DNA of 64,000 nucleotides. Origin: Colius striatus. Taxonomy: Eukaryota; Chordata; Aves; Coliiformes; Coliidae. The translations under genes were made by a program, and so were the position numbers. The DNA lies in assembly GCF_028858725.1 (NCBI RefSeq), contig NC_084790.1, positions 6,020,001 through 6,084,000 on the forward strand, read 5' to 3'. Below the pieces are notes generated by a model that worked only from the letters and a program-made list of their open reading frames with translations, did no database searches and had not been told where the DNA came from. Of this stretch, positions 1-9,538 are shown piece after piece (the stretch's first letter is position 1; each line of letters opens with the position of its first letter).

Positions 1-60
1 CTGGGGACAGGATCAGGTCTGGGAGGGGGCGGAGGTGCTGGGTCCCCCCCCAGCACTCAC

Positions 61-2707
61 CTGAGGCAGGGAGGTTGGTGTGGAGCTGGACACGGGACAG
101 AAGCTCCAGCGAGGGCTCACGGCCAGACCCCCCCTCTGCAGAGAAACAGGCAGGCCACCCATCAACGGGCATCATGGCGGGGGGGCATCTTGGGCATCCC
201 CCCCATCCCAGCCTCAGCTCCCCAGTCCCAACCTCTCCCTTGCCTCCTTGGCATGGGGGGACAGAGGAGTCCCCAGACAGAGGCCATGGAGCATCCGCTG
301 AGTTAGGGGCAAGGGGAGCAGACCTGGGCCCCCATGTGGGGTGGGGAGGGACAGGGCTGGGTGTCCCCCACACCCAGCCACCCCACGTTCCCCCCTGGCA
401 GGGCGCTTCTCCCTGGCGCCTGGAAATAACTGGTGCACGGGAGCAGCAGCTATAAATAGCGCAGCGTGCCGGGGGGAGCCACGACGGCTCCTGTGGGATG
501 GGGCGGCCGTTTCCAACACAGCTCCTGCTGTGGACACGTGGGGGGCACCCCCTGAACTGCCCCAAGCGCTGGGACAGAGGAGCTGCCCCTGCATGGGGTC
601 TCTAGCATCGCAGGGCACCCGGAGGTCTGTCTCCCTCCCGCTGCTAATTGCCAGGGACGTTAATCCGCATCAGTGCTGCTGGGAATAAAATCTTGGCTAC
701 ACAGAGGGGGATCAGCCCCCATGCCAGGAAAGAAAAGGGGAGCAGCCCCTCACCCCACCCAGGGTATCCCAACCCCTCCCAGAAGCCTCCCAGGGGGATG
801 GGGGGTCCCTGGGGCAGCGCAGGGCTGCAGACACAGATGGAGAGACATTTTCTGCCAGATCAGCGGCCCAAAGTGGTTCAGTAGAGCCAGGGGTGATGAT
901 GGGGACACACTCTCCCACCCCAGGAATGGAGATGCCCTCCCATCCCACTGCCACTCCCCTGGCCATGTGTAACCACCCCCCACCACGAGCAGCAGCCACG
1001 TTTATTTACCAGTGCATTAATCCCAAGCTGAAACTTTTAATAGCTGGGATATTTATGGGCCATTGCCCCCCGCCCCCACGGCTGCCCCCCCGGGGTGCTT
1101 TGGGGCTTGACGTCAGCCCAGCTATTTCTGGTGCTGCCGGCAGGCAGGAGGCCACAGGAACGAGCCCTCCCAGCTGCTGGACCCCTGGGTATGCATCGGC
1201 TGGCACCCTGGGCAGCCCCATCCAGAGGTGTTGGCACATCTGTGGGATGAGGGAGACCCTCAGGGCATGGGGGGAGAACTGGGGACCCTGAGGCACCCCA
1301 GGAGGGATGGGGAAGCTGTATTCCTGGAGCCCCAGTGATGCTATGATGCAGGACCCTCAGCTCCTGCAGGACCGTCCCTGTGCAGGCTGGCTTTGGGTTG
1401 TGAATGGGAGAGGGGAGAGTCCTGGGAGCAGTGAGCTGCCAAAGGGTGACTGGGGAGCCTCCACCCGACCCCAGGCTCAGGGGTACCCTCTGCCATGTCC
1501 CCATGATGGAGGGAGCCCCAGCGATGCCTGGCTGAGACCTGCCCAACTCATCCCAGCAGCTGAAAGGTCTCATCCCATGAAAGCTCCTCCCACGGGCCCC
1601 CGAAGCTCCCCAGGCTCAGCCCCAGCCAGGAGGGAACCCTGAGGAAAGCATGACAGTGCCAGGCAGATGCAGCCAGGCCACGTCCTGGTGCCACTGCACC
1701 GCGTGCCAGTCCCGTGCCAGGCACGGCCAGGCGCCGCTCCAGCCCTGCGGCCGCTCCAAAAATACCGGCGGGCGGCAGCGGCACCGCGGCGGCTTTGGGG
1801 ACAGAGGGGACACGCGCCGGCCCCAACTGACAGCGGCCCCAACTGACAGCCCAGCTCCACCCAGTGGGACGGGGCGGGGGGGGCTCTGCTGCCACTCCCC
1901 CTCCCCGCCGCCGTGCCTCAGTTGCCCTCCGAGTGCCCCAAAGGCTGCAGGCGGCCCCGTGGCCGGCAGAGCTGCATGTCCTCGGCTGAGCACCGAGGGC
2001 CGAGCGCGTGTCCAGATGTCGCTGGAATTCCCACCGCGCTAATTGCAGGGTGGCTGTGAGGAGGAGCCGGCGGCGGGCGACACAGCGCGGGCACAGCCTC
2101 GTGGCAGCTCACACTCATCCAGGCTGTCCCCTTGCTGCGGGATGTCACTGACAGGACCCCATATCCTGGCACCTGAGGGTCTGCAGAGACCCACCGCCGA
2201 GTGCTGCCACCATGTTTCACCCATCAAGAGCCGTGGCAGCCAGTGCTTGTGACCCGTGCGGTGGCAGGTGGGAGTACAGCAGTGACCTGATCCCCCCCCT
2301 CAGCCTCCTCCCACAGCAAGTGCGTTGTCGGGGGTCCGGGATAACCAGGGAAGGCGGAGGCTTGGCACAGCCCCGGGCACGGCAGTGTGCCCGGCACCGC
2401 TCCGCACGCGCCCGTCTCGCACGGTGACACCCACACGGGTGCTAACGAGCTGCTCGATGGCAGCGGCGTTGATGAGCCGTGCCAGGTCAGATGCTGCGCT
2501 GTACACGAGCCCCTGGGCCCCCGACACCCCACAGGTGCTGTGGCAAGGAGGAGGGCTCCAAGGCCACTGTGAGGATCTGACCCCCGTGAAGGGGGCTGTG
2601 CCTGGAGAGGGGGAACAATGTCCAGCACAGGGCAGGGGGCCCAGCTGAGTGTAGCAAACCCCCACCCGGTGTCCCCGGGTCTCACCTGCGTCGCTCTGGG
2701 AGTCCAT
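61..2707 (-). CDS. HDAC5: HDAC5 N-terminal coding exons (partial gene, continues beyond window start)
   Basis: Class IIa histone deacetylase 5, a signal-regulated corepressor that binds MEF2 factors. Only the amino terminus lies here. The initiator exon runs 2707 down to 2686 and reads MDSQSDA, ending in a split codon before a GTGAG donor. The next exon is 135 down to 61, preceded by a CTGCAG acceptor and followed by GTGAGT. It reads GGSGREPSLELLSRVQLHT, matching the human HDAC5 start MSGREPSLEILPRTSLHS. Both junctions keep frame (22 and 75 bases). The glutamine-rich, MEF2-binding and catalytic parts lie outside the window. The first residues differ from human MNSPNESD, as expected for this short variable stretch. 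HDAC4, 7 and 9 are the alternatives, but SGREPSLE and the synteny favour HDAC5. Confidence 0.9.
450..459. promoter_or_regulatory. MEF2 consensus site in HDAC5 intron
   Basis: CTATAAATAG is an exact match to the MEF2 consensus YTA(A/T)4TAR. It sits in a local AT-rich patch of a GC-rich intron, just after a GTGCAC/CAGCAG stretch. It could also be a cryptic TATA box. Function is inferred from motif and setting only. Confidence 0.45.
993..1130. promoter_or_regulatory. Candidate enhancer with a full CRE in HDAC5 intron
   Basis: An AT-rich block containing TTTATTTACC, GCATTAATCC, TTTTAATAGC and ATATTTATGG, followed by the full cyclic-AMP response element TGACGTCA at 1108-1115 and then CAGCTATTTCTG. 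The sharp composition change and motif density resemble a conserved noncoding enhancer. No gene can be read through it. This is an inference that alignment to other birds would test. Confidence 0.4.
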
Positions 2708-3721
2708 GGTGGCCGGTAGGTGCCAGAGAGGAGCGGAGAGGCAGGTGTCTGGCGAGGCTGTCAGCGCCGGGGCTGTGCCCGTGCCACCCAGGAGCCCTGG
2801 GGGACCAAGCATCCTCGTCAACATCCCTGGCTCACACCCTGTGCCCTGCCCACGAGAAACCCACCTCCCCAGCACCAAAAGGGGGTGGGGGAACCTGGGC
2901 TTCTCAGAGACAACAGCATCACAAGGTTAGACCCAGCACTGCGCCCCTCCCCGGACCATTAGCACCCACTGGCCGTGACAGGATGTGGCCCCGCTCCCAT
3001 CCACTACCCCTGGAAGTCTAGGGGCACCAACAAAGGGGTGCCAGCAGCATTACACAAGGCTCTGCAGGAAAAGGGGGGTGGCCCAAAGATGGGTGGCCGA
3101 GGACGATGGCGGAGAAGCACAGCCATTGGGACCCCGGTCAGCAGTGTCACCACACAGGGACAAGGGTGGCTCCCCAACAGCAGCGGAGTCGCACCCAGCC
3201 CCGTAAGGGCACACACGCACGCACACACAGCTGTCCCCTCCACGCTGCGAGACCCTCACAGGCATCGCCCCGAGCTGAGGACGGGGAGGGGCCGCGCTCG
3301 GCTCCTCACGGAGGACGAGAGAAGGCCGCTACCGGCAGACCCGAGCCCGGCACGGTGCAACGGGCTGCCCCGCCTGCAAACGGCCCGGGCTGCGGAACCG
3401 CCGCCGCGCTGGCGCACGGGCCCCCCCCCCCCGCGCTGCACGGGTCGTCCCGTTCCCCTCCCTCCGCCCTACGCAGCGCAAACCCTGTTGCACGGCCTCC
3501 CCCACCTCCATTGCACGACCGCTCCGCAATACCGCACGGTGTCCGTCCAAACACCGCAAACGCACCTTTCCCCAGCCCCGCTGCCCGGCTCCCCCCGCCC
3601 GCTGCTCACGATGCGGGCCCCCCACCCCGCCCGCCTTCATCCCGCTGCACCGACCTCCCCGCCCCCCGCCGCCCCGCGCCGGCCGGAGCCCCCCCGCGCC
3701 GTTTCCCGCCCCCCGCGGTAC
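2708..3721 (-). other. HDAC5: HDAC5 first intron and 5' untranslated sequence
   Basis: The segment between the initiator exon and the likely noncoding first exon. The ATG context on the minus strand is GGCCACCATGG, a near-perfect Kozak sequence. The acceptor for the initiator exon is not certain; CTGACAG about 50 bases upstream of the ATG is one candidate. The distal part is CpG rich and belongs to the promoter island. Confidence 0.5.
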
Positions 3722-3858
3722 CTGCGCGGTGGCCGTCCGCGCCGCCCCGCGCGCGCCCCGCCGCCCCTCCATCTTTGCAGCGGGGCCCCGCCCGCCCCGA
3801 CAACAACATTCGGTGACGTCACTCACCGTCACGTGACGGAACCCAGCGCTAAAAATAG
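3722..3858 (-). promoter_or_regulatory. HDAC5: HDAC5 promoter and noncoding exon 1
   Basis: On the minus strand a strong donor (CGCAG then GTACCG) ends a likely noncoding first exon at 3722. Upstream of it lie a CRE, TGACGTCA (3814-3821), a USF-type E-box, TCACGTGA (3829-3836), and a MEF2 consensus, CTAAAAATAG (3849-3858). All are inside a CpG island. The start site is inferred to be around 3780-3810 and was not observed directly. Confidence 0.6.
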
Positions 3859-3879
3859 CCTCTCGCCCTCCCCTCCCCC

Positions 3880-4560
3880 CCGGAGGCGGGGCTCGGGGGG
3901 GCGCGAGGGGGGGGGGGGTGGGGGCAGCGCCTTAAAGGGGCCGGGATGGGGTGTGGGGCGGAGGGGGGGGGTGTCGGGCGCGCAATGGCGAGCGCGTGCG
4001 CAGCGCGGGCCGGTGTGCGGCAGCCCCACGCGTGACCGCGGCCGAGCGCAAGGCCCCGCTCGTGAGAACGGGACGGGCAAGCGTGCAAAAGCAGAGCTCG
4101 CGCCGTGTGCCGGTGTGCAACGGCCCGCGCGCCAGCGTGCACCGCGCGCTGCTGCGCGACGGCCCACGCGTAAGAGCGCGCGTGAGCCAGAGGCCGGCGT
4201 GCGGCGACACACGCGTGAGCGCGCGTGGCATGAGGGCGTGCAGCAGCCCGCGTGCGCGTCCCAGAGGCCGGCGTGCGGCTGCATTGCGTGCACGCGCCCG
4301 CACGAGAGGCTAGTGTAGGGCCGCTCTTGCACACGAGCGCGTGGATACGCGTGCAACAGGCTTGCGGAGGGGGGTAGGGGAGGATCGCGACCGCACCTCC
4401 GGCGAGCGACTGTGCAACGGCACGTGCGTGCTCTGCGCGCGGCTGCACACGCACGTGCACGTGTGACGGGCTGGCGTGCAGCCGGCAGCACCGCACACGG
4501 GCGCGCGTGAGCGTGTAACAGACGGGAGTCTGGAGGGGGCAGGTTCCCGGGGCGCGCGGC
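3880..4560. repeat. CG/TG-rich degenerate repeat between HDAC5 and HROB promoters
   Basis: From about 4000 to 4560 the sequence is dominated by alternating purine-pyrimidine words such as GCGTGCGCG, CACGCGTG and GCGCGCGTG. Some blocks recur: CAGAGGCCGGCGTGCGGC occurs at about 4190 and again at about 4262. It is not a clean tandem array. Such sequence favours Z-DNA. The long open frames crossing it on both strands look like by-products of composition. Confidence 0.6.
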
Positions 4561-4901
4561 GATGACTCACGCCGGGCCCGGGCGCGGTGAGTCACCGCCG
4601 GCGCCGCGGGAAGCAGCGGGTCCGGCCGGTGCACAGCGGACACGCGTGGGTGCGCGGGGCGGGGCGGCAGCGGGAGGGGCCACGGGGAGGGCGGGCCGCG
4701 GGACGGACGGACAGCGCGCGGCGGGAGCTGGGGGGTCAATGAGCGCTGACACCTCCCCTTTAAGGGGCGCGGCCGCATTCCTGCCCGCCGACAGGCGGCG
4801 CGGGGCCCTTAAAGGGGCCGTTCCGGCCGCCCTCGGGGCCGCGGGTTCGCGGCCCGGCCCGCCCCACTTCCGCCTTGCACGGCCGGGGCCGCGCCGCTGT
4901 C

Positions 4902-7900
4902 ATGGTAACGGGACGGGGAGCGGGCTTCACGGGGAGGCTTGCGGCCCCCTGGCAGGGGGTGATGGTCCTCGGGGGTCGGTCCAGCCCAGGGGAAGGTTTG
5001 AGGGCCCCGGTGAGGTAGGGCGGGGCGGGCAAAGCCCCCGCCATGGCGCCCTCGGGGTCTCCGTCCTCCTCGGGGTGATGCCGGCCGTGGGGCTGCGCGG
5101 GGTCCCCCTTCCCGGCGGGGCGGGCGCGGGGAGCCCCCGGGGGCGCCAGGGCTGCTCCCGCTGCAGGGGGCACGCCGCGCCCGCCGCACAGCTTGCCGCT
5201 CCCCGCAGGCCTGCCGCCTCCAGCAGCTGTTCGGCGCCGACGGCGACCTGGCGGACGAGGTGAGGGCGGCGCCGGCACCGCCGCGAGCGGCCCCGCCGGC
5301 GTGGCTGTAACCCTCCCGGGCGGCGGCAGCCCGTTACGCGCCGCTGCCTCGCTACGGAGTGGCTGGCTCTTGGCTTTGATCCCCGGGGGCCGGTGGGGCA
5401 GGGTCCTGTGCTGGCCCGGTCCCCCCACGGTGGGCTCTGCACGGGGTATGGGGCTGCTTGGCCGCCCAGCGCCTTCTCCTTCCCACCCCTAGGATTTCCT
5501 CTCGGCCGTGGAGGATGCAGAGAACCAGTTTGTGTCTCCCAGATGCTCGTCAGCTGCCGATGGCCCGGGACCTCCCAGGGTGCAGCCCCTCTGCCCGCAG
5601 GGACCTCAGCTCGGTCACCCTCCTGGTAAACGTACCGGGCTGCGGCCGCTCGCTGTGCCAGGGGAGCAGCCTGGGGGCTGCCAGCGCCCCCTGGCTCAGG
5701 GAGAGGCCCCCCAGGATGAGCGGGACAATGATCTCTTCCTGGCCGCCTGCATGGAGCTGGAGGACCCCGCTGGCAGCTCGGGGTCCAGTGCTGCCCAGCT
5801 GCCCACAGATGGATGGGAGAAGCCGCCACAGATACATGTGGGGCACGAAAGACCCCAGGAGTGGGTGGCCCCTAAGAAGCTGCGGGTGGGACAGGAGCTG
5901 GTCCCTGCCAGCTCCAGGGGTCCAGAGGACAGCCTGGACTCCCTGCCCACCCCACAGGCAGCTGCTGCTCCCAGGCTGGCGCTGCGGCCCAGCGCAGCTG
6001 GTATCTGCCCCTCCAGGCCCCCCACTCCACTGGGAAAACCGGGCAGCTCGTCGGGCTCCATCCCCACTCCTGGGGGTCCAGCCCCGAGGCCTCTCTGTGC
6101 ATCCTCATGCCAGCCAGGAATGAGCAGCTCTGCAGGGCAGAGCTGTCCCCCACGCCGGCCACCCCCTGGACCCCACTCCAACCCCCCAGCCTTGATGAGC
6201 TGTGTGGAGCCTCTGCCGAGGCAGCAGCCACTCGGGCCAGCCCCAGGCAGCCTGCAGACACCAGTGGTCACCAACCACCTTGTGCAGCTGGTGACAGCAG
6301 CCAGCAAAGCACCAGGGACTGCCCCCTGCCTCCCACCGCAGGGGAAGACTCGCCGGTTCCCAGGGCCTGCTGGAATCCTGCCACAGCAGGTGAGTGCAGG
6401 GGAAGCCATGGCATGGGAGTAGCTAGTGAAAAGATGCAAAGCCCCAGGCAGCCTCAGAGCCTCCCCCGGGTACCCCATGACATGTGTCTCTCTCTCTCTC
6501 CTATAAGCATGCTGGGAAGCTCCTGGAGGAGATCCTTGTTTCTGCTCCCCAGACTCCAGCTCACGGAGCTGTGGCAAAGCCACGGATGGAGGTAACCCCC
6601 AGCTCTGGTGCAGAGCTGGATATAGGTCCCAGCAGTGCTGCTGTGGGCATTCCCTAAGGCTTTCGGAGCGCAATGCTGGAAGGGGAGGGGATCCCTGGGG
6701 CTCCTCTTGCTGTGGCAGGCCTACGAGATGTACTGGCTGTGGTCTGGTATGGTGACTGCAGTTGTCCTGTGACTCCAGGAACTGCCCAGCTCCTCGCTGC
6801 CTGCAGAAGAGGATTTTGGGAAGGGGCCCTGGCTTGCCATGAAGACTGAGCTGGGGCTGGATGAGAGGGACCCTGGCTGTTTCCTCAGGACCTACAGTGT
6901 GGTCATGGTGCTGCGGAAGGTGAGAGAGGCTCTGGGTAAAGGTACCAGCCCAGACGACTCCCTGGCTCTTCCCTTGCCCCTTGGAGCTGTTTCCAGGGCC
7001 AGGTGTCATTGTGGGGAGGGGGCTGAGCTGTGCTGACTGCAGACATCCTGTGGGGCTGCCCTTGGGGATATGGGTGTGATGAGTGTCTACATGTTCAGGC
7101 AGCCTTGAAGCAGCTCCCGAAGAACAAGGTCCCCAGCATGGCGGTAATGATCAAGACCCTGACCAGGACCAACGTTGATGCTGGTGCTGTGTTCAGGGAC
7201 CCAACTGGTGTGTCTGAGCTCATGCCTGGGTCGGATTGGGGTTCCTGGCTGTTGCTCCCCAAGGCTAATGGGTTCCCTCTCTGTCTACAGGAGAGATGCA
7301 GGGCACGGTGCATCGCCTACTGCTGGAAGAGAGACACAGTGAGCTCAAGCCTGGCGCGGTGCTGCTCCTGAAGCAGGTAGGAAGCAGATCTCTGGCACCG
7401 GTAACACCTTTGGGGCCCTTTCTGCCCCAGGTGCTGGGCTCACATCCCAAGGAAACAGGAAAAGTAGAAAGTACTGTGTATATATTTGTATGTGTGCATG
7501 GATCCCCTGTACTGGGCACTGGTGAGGCCACACCTCCAACACTGTGTTCAGTTTTGAGCCCCTCACTGCAAGAAGGATATTGAGGTGCTGGAGCGTGTCC
7601 AGAGATAGTCAGTGAAGCTGCAAGAAGGGTCTGGAGCACAAATCTGATGAGGAGTAGCTGAGAGAGCCTGGAGAAAAGGAGGCTGAAGGGAGACATGATT
7701 GCTCTCTGCAGCTTTCTGAGAGGAGGTTGTAGTGAGGTGGGGATTGGTCTCTCCAGTAACAAATGATAGGACAAGAGGAAATGGCCTCAAGTTGTGCCAG
7801 GGGAGGTTAAGACTGGAGACCAAGAAGAACTTTTTCACAGGGATGGTTTTTACACCCTGTCATGGGCTGCCCAGGGAGGTGGAGGAGTATTCATCCCTGG

Positions 7901-8889
7901 AGATATCAAAAAGACTCATAACAGAGGTGCTGAGGGCCATGGGTTAGCGGTGGGCTGGGCAGTGTGAGGCCGGGGCTTGGACTTGATTGTAAGGGTCTTT
8001 TCCATGACCTGAATCTGACAGGATTCTATGAGTCTAAGGGGCTCCTGTCTCCTCCGCAGGCTGCAGCCAGGGGTGGCACTGAAAGCCACAGCTCTGGCTC
8101 TGACCCACTGGTCTGTCCTCACAGGTAGGCGTCTTCTCCCCATCCCACCGCAACCACTACCTTAACGTCACCCCCACCAACCTGCTGAAGATCTACCCAC
8201 CGGAGCCTGAGGGCAGCTTCTCCCAGCCATCGCTAATGCAGCAGGAGGTGAGGGAGGGCACAGTACCACTAGCCCTGAAGGGCTGGGTTGCTGAGACCTG
8301 CCAAGGTTATGCAGGGGGAAGGAATTCCAGACCTCCTGTACTAGAGAGACCCTTGAAAGCAACTGGGGAGGAAGGGGAGAGGCTTAGCAGAGATGCATAA
8401 AGCCTCCTCTGGGCTCCCAACCACTCCTCTCTGCTGGGTTTGCAGGTCCCTTCCCAGGCTGGGCTACTCTGGCCTCACCCTGCACATCTTCCTCCCGGTG
8501 ACTCTGCCTCTGGGGACTGGGGCCAATGGAGGCTGGGCAGCCACAGCACAGAGCAGGCTCCTAGCGGCATCTCCCTGCACCCACAGAGCCCCAGGCCCGG
8601 GCGAGAAGAGCCAGTGGGAGCTGATGGCTGTGATATGGGTGAGTTGAGCCCACTCTGTGTGGGGATGAAAACAGGTCCTGGGGTTGGCCAGTGCCTCCTC
8701 TCCCTTGTAATGCCAAAGAGACGTCTTGTCCCACCACATCCCCAGTATGTGGAGTTGATTCCAATTCTAGACATTTGTAAGAGTCATACATCTCATCCTC
8801 CCTGTGCCTGTGCAGATGACCTAGATGGGCTCCTGGGAGAGTTGCCTGAGGATTTCTTCTCTGTGCCAGCCCAAACTGACTGCTGCTGA
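4902..8889 (+). CDS. HROB: HROB, homologous recombination OB-fold protein (C17orf53)
   Basis: Recruits the MCM8-MCM9 helicase for DNA synthesis during homologous recombination. Ten coding exons: 4902-4904, 5209-5259, 5493-6389, 6508-6591, 6779-6919, 7099-7207, 7291-7376, 8125-8247, 8446-8638, 8816-8889; all junctions keep frame, giving 586 aa (human 647). The start is the last three bases of exon 1 (ATG then GTAACG), joined to ACRLQQLF, matching human MACSLQKLF. Landmarks: [13 protein letters not shown] (19-31), a long disordered serine/proline-rich exon, [28 protein letters not shown], then the OB-fold (about 346-498) with [20 protein letters not shown] and [16 protein letters not shown]. 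The C terminus, [15 protein letters not shown], is an acidic conserved tail. The disordered exon is shorter and more diverged than in mammals. Lies divergent to HDAC5 in a shared CpG island. Confidence 0.95.
7507..8037 (+). repeat. CR1 LINE, 3' end, in HROB intron
   Basis: A truncated chicken-repeat-1 retroposon in the intron between HROB exons 7 and 8. It contains the familiar CR1 3' words GGCCACACCTCCAACACTGT, AGGAGGCTGAAGGGAGACAT, GGCTGCCCAGGGAGGTGGAG and a terminal GGATTCTATGAGTCTA, close to the usual CR1 ATTCTATGATTCTA end. It is in gene orientation and diverged. CR1 is the dominant LINE of birds and reptiles. Confidence 0.9.
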
Positions 8890-9165
8890 CCTCAAGGAGT
8901 TGTGGCACAGCCATGGGGATAGGTTCCTGCAGCCACGGCCCAAGCTGAGCTGTGGCCTGTTAAGGATGCCAAGCAAATATGTGATGCACCAGGCACTTGC
9001 CTAGTCCTTTCTCTGTGTATTTGTTGCGTTTGTTCCAGAGCCAAGAGCTGGGGGGGAAGCTGGGGAGTCCCAGGGTATACTGCCTCAGTGTCTGTTCCTG
9101 TTCCTCAGGGCTGGATGGCCCGTCTTGGCTCCCAAACCTGTATTAAAAGGCTGTTTTGCCTCTGC
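8890..9165 (+). other. HROB: HROB 3' UTR with ATTAAA polyadenylation signal
   Basis: Follows the HROB TGA. A variant polyadenylation hexamer ATTAAA lies at 9142-9147 and is followed by a T/G-rich stretch (CTGTTTTGCCTCTGCCTTGC), as expected downstream of a cleavage site. The 3' end is placed near 9160 by inference. Confidence 0.65.
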
Positions 9166-9389
9166 CTTGCTCTGTTTGCTTATTTGTCTTTATCTCCTCT
9201 GTCCCGGTGCCAGGGCTAGCTCTCTCTGCTGAGCTGCAGCACTCCAAACCCTTCCTCTCTGGGAGTCTCTGCTCTCCCTCTCCTTACCAGGGGGTGGGGT
9301 GCTGGATCCAAGTCCCAGGGGACTGTCCCTATCTCGAACCCACCAACAGGTTAATCTCTCTGGTAGCCCTGAACCAATGTGACTCTGTT

Positions 9390-9474
9390 TACCACATTAG
9401 GGGAGTTATTTATAGGGTGGCCTGGCTTGGGCTCTTGATTCAGCATTTAGTGTGGGGCACAGCTCTATTTATAA
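9390..9474 (+). promoter_or_regulatory. ASB16: ASB16 promoter with two MEF2 motifs and a CArG-like box
   Basis: Within 150 bases upstream of the ASB16 start there are TTATTTATAG (9406-9415) and CTATTTATAA (9465-9474), both fitting the MEF2 consensus, and CCACATTAGG (about 9391-9400), one base off the SRF CArG consensus. The proximal motif could also serve as a TATA element, lying 65 bases before the ATG. ASB16 is known as a muscle-enriched gene, so MEF2/SRF control is plausible; this is inferred. Confidence 0.6.
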
Positions 9475-9538
9475 CCCCTACAAGGCACAGGAGGCAGCTT
9501 GCTCTACCCCAGCCTTTCCCTGCCCTCCCGGGGCATCC

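Larger units (their letters stand above)
136..2685 (-). other. HDAC5: HDAC5 intron between the first two coding exons
   Basis: About 2.5 kb without a supported exon on either strand. It holds AT-rich islands that stand out from the GC-rich background at about 420-460, 640-695 and 990-1130, with motifs for MEF2 and CREB-type factors (described separately). Long open frames here are GC-driven and not supported as genes. Confidence 0.7.

Noticed and set aside
2975-4318. 447-residue plus-strand open frame across the HDAC5/HROB promoters
   Set aside because: Arg/Pro/Ala-rich composition from a CpG island, no domain, and it overlaps the promoter and repeat tract.
5696-7009. 437-residue minus-strand open frame opposite HROB
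   Set aside because: It is the antisense shadow of the long HROB exon and spans HROB introns.
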